DNA of 64,000 nt from Sipunculus nudus (Eukaryota; Annelida; Sipuncula; Golfingiida; Sipunculidae), in the NCBI GenBank assembly GCA_026874595.1, contig CM049317.1:58704118-58768117 (forward strand), read 5' to 3'. The notes under the pieces are model-generated. The model did no database searches, had not been told where the DNA came from, and saw nothing but the letters and a program-made list of their open reading frames with translations. The position numbers and the translations under genes are program-made. How positions within the stretch are numbered: position 1 is the first letter of the stretch; the number at the start of each line of letters is the position of its first letter. Shown one piece after another: positions 57,631 through 64,000 of this stretch.

Positions 57631-57635
57631 GATGG

Positions 57636-57710
57636 CAGGGGCGTAGCTAGAATTTAGGGAGGGCAGCGGGCCGAAATGGCAAAAACAATTGAAACACACA
57701 CACACACACA

Positions 57711-57766
<56 letters not shown>

Positions 57767-58826
57767 AAGGGAACCTAATATCAACAGATCACGTATGCGT
57801 GATGAACATAAATTTTGTTATGGAGAAAATAATGAGATTCTGTAACACTAGGCAGCGTGAAATGTCTTGGGGGGGGGGGTTTGTTAACAAATAACCATAA
57901 TTTGTTCTTAAAACATCCCTAACATTACATTATTCTAAAACAATACAATGACTCAGTATAACAGCAGTATAACAGCAAATCAATACAATAACACAGTAAA
58001 AAAACAAAGTGCACAGTACCTGGATACCACCACTGTCACAGCGACAAGTCCTTTAAAATGTATAAACCGGACGAACACTTCACACAGTTTCTCTTGGAGA
58101 ATAACAGTCCAATGTTAAGCTCTTGTAACAATACCGAAAGTAAACTGAAGACCAAATAAGATTCGTCACAAATCCAGAAGAAAATCTGAAGAAAATCTAT
58201 AATTGCCGCACTTATCGGAATAGGTCCCACAAACTGACATACACGCTTCTGTGTCCGCTGGAACTTTCTCTCACCTCTCTCTCGACTCTAAAACACAGCC
58301 CCTATTTATAACCTTTCATCCGAAAACTCTAGAAAAATTCCCTTTCACGAACAATCGAAAAGAACAATACACGTGCACAGACGCGAACATTCGAGACAGG
58401 AACGGCAGCGAGGTGTTACACTCCGCGAGAGTTCAACCAGTACAGATTAAACTGAGAGTGCAACACCCGGCCAGGCGAGGCCGCTACAACACGAGTTCCG
58501 CCCGTGTCACACAATAAAAAAGGCACCTGTAACAATATATATTCAAATATACACCTCACCTGTTTTAATATCATAATTTATTTATATGTCATATTTACAG
58601 GATCAAACCTATTGAAACGTAAAATTATCAATAACATTATGTATTAATTATTGCAGGTACAATGCTTTATATTGAAAAAAAAGTCCGAAATCTATTGGTA
58701 CAAGTGACAGAAAGTTCATGATTGCGTTTCAGAAAATTTAATCATTATTAGACTATGTAAAATTCCGGGAGGCCGGGGAGTACTGAATGCGAGGGGGGGG
58801 GGGGGGGATCCCTGTCTACGCCCCTG
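57636..58826. mobile_element. hAT-like element, 1.2 kb, no transposase
   Basis: Left end CAGGGGCGTAGCTAGAATTT; right end, inverted, CAGGGGCGTAGACAGGGATC, so the first 11 bases are identical. Flanks CTGGATGG (57628-57635) and CTGATGGC (58827-58834) fit an 8-bp target duplication with one indel. The interior holds (CA)n/(TA)n, a G-run at both sides and a 58251-58517 frame without a known domain. A TGTAAC...TGTAACA interval (about 57841-58535) with AATAAA near its end could be a nested solo-LTR-like insert, but this is weak. Confidence 0.65.
57693..57763 (+). repeat. (CA)n then (TA)n microsatellite
   Basis: CA to 57710, then TA to 57763, inside the hAT-like element. Confidence 0.95.
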
Positions 58827-58839
58827 CTGATGGCAACTG

Positions 58840-59325
58840 TAATAATTGTCCTTGGTCATCCTGACATCGTTAACATTGTTTCACTTGTCATATTCAAAAT
58901 ATTTAAGAATAATATTTGTCAAAGTGGGATAGTGATGATGACTTCATTAAATCAATAAATTTTTAACAAGTTATCATTCAGGCGTTTGTTGGAAGGATCA
59001 TTAAGCAATAAGCTAGTGTCATATGGTCAGATTGAGTCCTAGTCAAATGAAATTTAGAAATGGATGCCTACAACAAACAGAAGACCATTTGTAGATTATA
59101 ACATCAACGATTATTTTATCACAGTGTGCTATGTCGGAAAAGTAAAGTGTTTTAGTCCTTAATAGGGAATTCGCATGTGCCTTCTCATACAACCTTATTT
59201 TTGACTTTACATTGATCCTCATTAGGGCTTTGTATCATTAATATTCATATACAATACGTATTGCAATACACTTAAAGCGGTATGTACTGACGATCCGTTT
59301 ATCAAAAGCTCTTATTAAAGGATCT
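58840..59325. other. Non-coding stretch
   Basis: Nothing recognised. Confidence 0.35.
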
Positions 59326-59327
59326 GT

Positions 59328-59329
<2 letters not shown>

Positions 59330-59395
<66 letters not shown>
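59330..59395 (+). repeat. (TA)n microsatellite
   Basis: About 33 TA units. Confidence 0.95.
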
Positions 59396-59398
<3 letters not shown>

Positions 59399-59649
59399 TG
59401 ACTTGAATCGGTCCTTCACAATATCACATATGTTTGACTTTTACCGCAACGGCGAAAAAGAGAAATCGTTTCTTTAGGGCTGGCTAACACATCGCCGAAG
59501 TCACTCCGATTAATCCTAATGTGCTGTCCCGATATCTCCCGACGTATCCCAGTGTCACAAAGCCTGCCAATTGCAGCATCCGAGTGACGTCATCACCTAA
59601 AGCCCCAAAGGATCAGGAGCAAGCGTGGTCCCAGGAATCATGGCTCCAC

Positions 59650-59990
59650 CTTCCCCAGATTTGTTTTCTACTCAAAACTAATCTCTTTCTGTTAGGCACC
59701 GTGGGACGGCAAGGACTCCTTAACTTATCTTAAATATAAACCTTTCAAATATCAAAATTTGTAACATATCAAGGAAACAATGTCTGTGTTCCTTTTATAT
59801 GCATATTCTTGCAGTATATTACTTATTTCGGGACGTTTATGTTATTTTTATGTAATTTGGCGTGAAACGATTCTTTTAAAAAGATACTTGAACGGACTAC
59901 ATTACCCTCTTCACTGCATTTATACCTACGCAATTTGTGGATATAGCAACCGTGGTGCATTGTGGGGGTCAGATTGTGACGTCAACCAAC
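59650..59990 (+). repeat. Dispersed repeat F, left arm of an inverted pair
   Basis: Blocks CTACTCAAAAC, GTGGGACGGCAAGGA, TCAAGGAAACA, ATATTACTTATT, CGTTTATGT, CTCTTCACT and GCATTGTGGGGGTCAGATTG occur in the same order on the minus strand at 63115-62750. The arms are about 350 bp and clearly diverged. Confidence 0.7.
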
Positions 59991-60414
59991 CATAAACAGC
60001 AAAGTGATTCCGATTCTGCCAATGTCATGGCTGGTCGAAAGTCTCCACGATTATTTCAACATCCGGTGTAGAAAATTTACCCCCATTTCAGGTAACCCCC
60101 CGGTAATCTGGAATCGATTTCAGACTTGTCCCGGAGGTAGCCTAATTTAAAGTTGCCTTCGCATCGTTCAGATTATCCCCTCGCTGATTTAATAAAATGA
60201 TATATGCTAATGCTTGAAGCTCAGGAAATATTATTTCAGTAATCCAGGTTAAAAAAAAATGTCTAAAAAAATTCATTATATTGTTCATTTTATTTATATT
60301 GAATCTTACCCCCATGACACATTACATACACACATATGATATACACAGATTTAAACCAGTTTAAGAATCTAGAAGAAAAAATATCAAAATTGGATGCAAA
60401 AAAAATCAAGAATA

Positions 60415-60860
60415 AAATGTTTTGAAAAGGTAATCCGAAGCTGTACTAGAAAACTGAAATCGTCACCAGGGGGTTATCTGATATCAAGTTAGCCGGGGGG
60501 GGGGGGGTAAGCTGAAAATGATTTCAAGTTACCGGGGGGGGGGGGGGGGGTAAGCTGAAATCGATTTCAAGTTACGGAGAGGGGAGGGGGAATAATCTGA
60601 AATCGATTTCAATTCCCGGGATGTGGGGGGGGGGGGGGGTTATTTGAAATCGATTTCAAAATCTGAAATCGTCACCAGGGGGTTATCTGATATCGATTTC
60701 AAGTTACCGAGGGAAGGGGGGCGGGAATAGCAGAAAACGATTTCAAGTTACCGGGATGTTGGTGGGTGGGGATGGGGTGGGGTTAATTTGAAATCGATTC
60801 CAAGTTACAGAGGGGGGGGTGATCTGAAATAGATTTCACGTTACGGGGTTTAATCTGGAG
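60415..60860 (+). repeat. Poly-G minisatellite with GAAATCGATTTC palindromes
   Basis: About eight units of 50-65 bp: (CT)GAAATCGATTTCAAGTTAC followed by a G-run of 7-17 bases and TAA-CTGAAA. ATCGTCACCAGGGGGTTATC occurs twice (about 60460 and 60668). A related single unit is at about 60085-60125. The G-runs could form G-quadruplexes. Confidence 0.85.
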
Positions 60861-60869
60861 CGGAAATAA

Positions 60870-61285
60870 TCTGAATATCGCTACACCATGGTTACGCTGA
60901 GTTTCTGTTAATCAAAGATTGTTTGAAAAAATGTGCAATTCCATAGACGATCCAACTTTAACATTCGTTCATTTGTCCTTTCGGTTTTATTAATTCTTAG
61001 AGCTTTCCTGTAAAGTTTCTAAATGAAACAAGGTTTTACATACTTTTTACTCAGTACAAAACGGCAAATGTTGCAACAAATAGAAAAAAACTATAAAGAT
61101 TACGCAAATTAAGAGCTGAAACATCTAACTTGCTTCTTAACCAATATGGCATTTTTTTGTACGAAACCGCAGCTGCGTTGCTGTTGATGTAAAAAAATGT
61201 AGTTTTTAAAGACCTTGGCCAGGTTCTTATACTAAAGTACCCTCTCTTTTTACACGACGAAATCACTAATTATGCTTAAATCTTG
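60870..61285. other. Non-coding stretch
   Basis: Nothing recognised. Confidence 0.35.
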
Positions 61286-61291
61286 GAAATG

Positions 61292-61596
61292 TGCCGGCCT
61301 CAGTGTTATAGCACATTAACTTAAAGGTGGAAGACCGTGAGCAGTCGAGGAGAGATAAGATGTTTCATGGTCAGCCTGTACCCAGGGTGAGTGCTCTCCA
61401 GGCTGTGCCAAACAGCCGTGCACCACCCACAAAAGGGTATGCCTGTCGAGGGTTCCTCGGTGTTATGATCGACCCAGCAATGGGAATGATTACATTCCAA
61501 TGACCCGCAGGTTCGGTACACCGACATTGCCAGGATAACCGTATGTCACCACCCGGCATGTAATCCGTAAAAAAAAAGAGTTTGTTAAGCTACTCC
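61292..61596 (+). mobile_element. tRNA-derived SINE, diverged copy
   Basis: Head GCCGGCCTCAGTGTTATAGC; the box B region is decayed (AAGACCGTGAGCAGTCGAG). The body TACCCAGGGTGAGTGCTCTC, GGTTCCTCGGTGTTATGA and CCAGGATA matches the 41191 copy in order. Confidence 0.7.
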
Positions 61597-61599
61597 TTT

Positions 61600-61973
61600 A
61601 AAAATGATGGCTTTTATTGCACCAAAAAAGGTTTTAAATGGATGACAATCAAGTCGTTGGTAATATATGTAGCTAATATGTACGGTTCTTGCTTAAAATC
61701 GCTCAATGTGTCTTTCTTAATTCAAATAAAAATTAGATTCTTAAATTAATCAAAATTTAAAATTCAATGTAGAGAGAGAGACATGATAGAGGAAAAATAA
61801 AAAAAAAACACTTTGTAGATATTGTCATATAGTTCAATAATAGCCCTCTAAAATCTAACTGGCTGTTAGTGATTCTTTAAAATTTTAAAGAATAAAATGT
61901 TAGATTATCATATGAAAATGACTGAAAATTTTACAAATCCGATTAGATCAGCACAAATACGGTACCAGGTTAA

Positions 61974-62045
<72 letters not shown>

Positions 62046-62745
62046 TAATATTAATCTTCTATGAGGTTTATTTTGAATTGGCGGGTTTTTAAAAGGGCTG
62101 CTGTCTTAAACCCTTTAAAGAAATTATGACATGTATTTGAAATATAATTTTTTCACCCATAAAGGTATGATTAAAGCTGGAGTAATCTTCTGTTGATATA
62201 TGCACCGACTCAAGAATTGTCGAAAATGTATGTATTTTTCCTTCAAGTTTCACGTATTCTGCCTTCTTCGATAAAAAATGTTCATTACGCATGATATAAA
62301 CATTCGACCGATCCATATACTGTAATTAGTTCTAGAGGAAGGAGAAAAAAGTTTGTGTGTGTATGCCCTTTTTTGGCAAATGATGCTGGGTCGTGTTAAT
62401 GCATCTAAGCAGAAAATTTGAGGCAGAGAGTAAGGGAGCACTTTAACAAAATCCCTTATTTCACATACGTTTTTATGTGTATCCATTTGAGTGAGCAAAA
62501 TATCTATCAGCTGCCACGTTTTCACACATACAAAAATCATTTCCCTGGAATTTTACCGATATCTGGTGTGTTACAGTGCATCTGCACTATCTAGGGCCAC
62601 CATAAGGTATACATTAACTATATGAAGAACCATAATCAGCTTTTAGAGCGTTACAATTTTATCAATATGTCAGATCAAGACTTGACTGTATATATACTGT
62701 CATTACACAATGCACAGAAGTGGACGAACAAGAGAACGAATCTGC
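61600..62745. other. Non-coding stretch
   Basis: Contains the (TA)n at 61975-62037. If the homeobox gene's intron extends this far, this would be intronic. No exon recognised. Confidence 0.3.
61975..62037 (+). repeat. (TA)n microsatellite
   Basis: TA run with one TGTA interruption. Confidence 0.95.
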
Positions 62746-62749
62746 TGTT

Positions 62750-63115
62750 TAGTGTTAGTGGGCGTCACAATCTGACCCCCACAATGCATCGTGGTTTCTA
62801 AATACACATATGGCGAAAGGACTATAGAAAATATAGTGAAGAGGATATTGTAGTCGTTTAGATATGTTGGATGAGCAAGTTTTTTAATTACATAAACGTT
62901 GGTGTGTTTTTTTTCGTAAAGACTTCAGGGAATAAGTAATATTTTGCAAACATGCGCCTGTGAAGTGTAAACAGAAAGTGTTTCCTTGAAATCTAGCAAA
63001 TTTTGCTTTCTAAGTTTGACAGTTGAGAAAAATGGTCCTGGCCGTCCCACACTGCCTTTTAGGAAACGTTCGTTTTGAGTACAAACGACCTCTGGCGGTA
63101 GAGTGCTGTCATTAG
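62750..63115 (-). repeat. Dispersed repeat F, right arm of an inverted pair
   Basis: Minus-strand partner of 59650-59990; see there. GGGCGTCACAATCTGACCCC marks the inner edge. Confidence 0.7.
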
Positions 63116-63119
63116 TGAC

Positions 63120-63798
63120 GCATATTAGAAAGGGATGAGCTTGACAGACACATGCATGGGTTGTCCGTGGCACCTATATTTGACATCCCTTCTGACAGCC
63201 TTGAAGTATGTTAAACAGGTAGTATGACGACTACACCCATTTGACAGCTATAAAATTGTCGATATGGACTTTCTAAATTTTCAGTTCACCCTCTTCAGGT
63301 GGTATTTTGTATTTACCGCCGTTAACAGGTTTGTCTGTAACAGGGTTGCTAAAAATAGTTATGAACGAATATTTATGAAATATATTTAAGCGGGCTATTG
63401 TACCGAGCGCTGCCTTTACCATGCCCTTACGTGACTGGCTGACACAAGTGTTACGTCATATTCAGAATTTAGATGTAAATTAATTTACCAGTACACGTTG
63501 GTTTTATACTTTTGGAATTAGGCATGACAATGTCAGAAATACTGGGTTTTCAATGTTTTTTATCAATTTAGTTGGAGGGTTCATTTAGTTGACATCAAAG
63601 TAGAGTACCAATGAAATTTTGACAAAAATAAAGAAAATAAATTTTCTGTCAGGAAATGGCGTCAGTTTGCCAGAATCTCTATTTATAAATACAAAAGTAT
63701 CATATATTATAATGGAAATTTGAATTGGTTTGTTTGACCTAAATATGATATACAAAAAGACACACGGACGGACGGACATGCATCAGGTCACGACTTAC
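63120..63798 (-). other. Intron 3' of the homeobox exon
   Basis: Begins (minus strand) at GTAAGT, 63798-63793. No matching acceptor plus exon was recognised further left, so the downstream exon may lie far away or be too short to see. Confidence 0.5.
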
Positions 63799-64000
63799 CT
63801 AAAACGCTGGTCGATTCTTGCTTTTTCAATCCTTTTGTCTTTGGCTCTTCTGTTTTGGAACCAGATTTTTATCTGTGTCTCTGACAGCCTTAGCGTGTCT
63901 GCCAGCTCCAGGCGGCGGGACCGGCTTATGTACTCGGCTCTCTGGTACTCAGTCTCCAGACGGAGAGTCTGCTCGGCTGTGAACGTCGTTCTCTGCCGCC
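63799..64000 (-). CDS. ro: Rough-type homeodomain transcription factor, partial exon
   Basis: Sequence-specific nuclear DNA-binding protein. The 202-base exon fragment runs from the window edge to AG|GTAAGT and encodes 66 complete codons. The first 58 are homeodomain positions 3-60. Visible are [15 protein letters not shown] in the N-terminal arm and helix 1, then [19 protein letters not shown]. Helix 3 is [17 protein letters not shown], with invariant Trp48, Phe49, Asn51 and Arg53 and Gln50. The exon ends ARIDQRF. The [21 protein letters not shown] and AKDKRIEKA words match what I remember of the Drosophila rough homeodomain and its flank, better than Gbx, Hox or Evx. In flies rough acts in eye photoreceptor patterning; the role in this animal is unknown. 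The N-terminal exon(s) lie beyond base 64000. All reading is open, with no sign of decay. Confidence 0.88.

Noticed and set aside
57841-58535. Solo LTR (TGTAAC...TGTAACA with AATAAA)
   Set aside because: No flanking target duplication was found and the limits were chosen by eye; kept only as a remark in the enclosing element.
62925-63173. Candidate downstream exon of the homeobox gene
   Set aside because: The frame lies over the right arm of a dispersed inverted repeat and shows no homeobox-protein-like C-terminal sequence or clear acceptor.

Overview
This window is animal nuclear DNA. Coding exons are small and far apart, and most of the sequence is repeats: degraded non-LTR retrotransposons, tRNA-derived SINEs, several families of short inverted-repeat DNA elements, many (TA)n microsatellites and poly-G minisatellites. 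Vertebrate L1/Alu-type repeats are absent. The Tx1/L1-like LINEs, the TTAA-flanked MITEs and a Rough-type homeobox together suggest a protostome, most likely a lophotrochozoan such as a mollusc. That placement is inference; no species can be named from the sequence.

Only two protein-coding pieces are well supported. At 15.85-17.06 kb (+) there is a complete single-exon ORF of 403 residues for a divergent class A-like G-protein-coupled receptor. It has a probable 5' UTR splice acceptor just before the start codon and a four-copy 45-bp repeat in its third intracellular loop. At the right edge (63.80-64.00 kb, -) lies an exon carrying nearly all of a homeodomain that matches the Rough (ro) class, ending in a consensus splice donor. 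Its first exon(s) lie beyond the window, and its next intron runs leftward into the window. Weaker exon candidates are a possible last coding exon at 38.43 kb (+), a possible first coding exon at 52.20 kb (+), and two pieces resembling halves of an immunoglobulin domain at 24.3-25.1 kb (-).

Region by region: 1-4.2 kb holds TTAA-flanked inverted-repeat elements and a short tandem repeat. A 5'-truncated Tx1/L1-like LINE (4.26-6.95 kb, -) sits inside a GCTACC-rich satellite array that resumes at 6.95-7.69 kb. A second 5'-truncated LINE (11.02-13.74 kb, -) is bounded by 11-bp target-site duplications. After the receptor gene, 17-24 kb carries two SINEs, a hAT-like MITE and poly-G/TA duplications. 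A CR1/L2/jockey-type LINE remnant is at 26.95-27.72 kb. From 28 to 50 kb the sequence is a mosaic of TTAA MITEs, SINEs, dispersed repeats and an unusual composite family built from the word AAGTCCGAGTCC. From 51 to 63 kb there are long (TA)n runs, a 340-bp tandem repeat, a pogo/Tigger-like element, a hAT-like element, a poly-G minisatellite and a 350-bp inverted repeat.

The genes do not form a pathway or operon. The receptor and the homeobox gene are separate loci in a repeat-rich intergenic and intronic landscape. I did not find an obviously new multi-gene system. The most unusual items are the receptor's loop repeat and missing family hallmarks, the AAGTCCGAGTCC composite family, and TTAA elements that abut one another at a shared target site.
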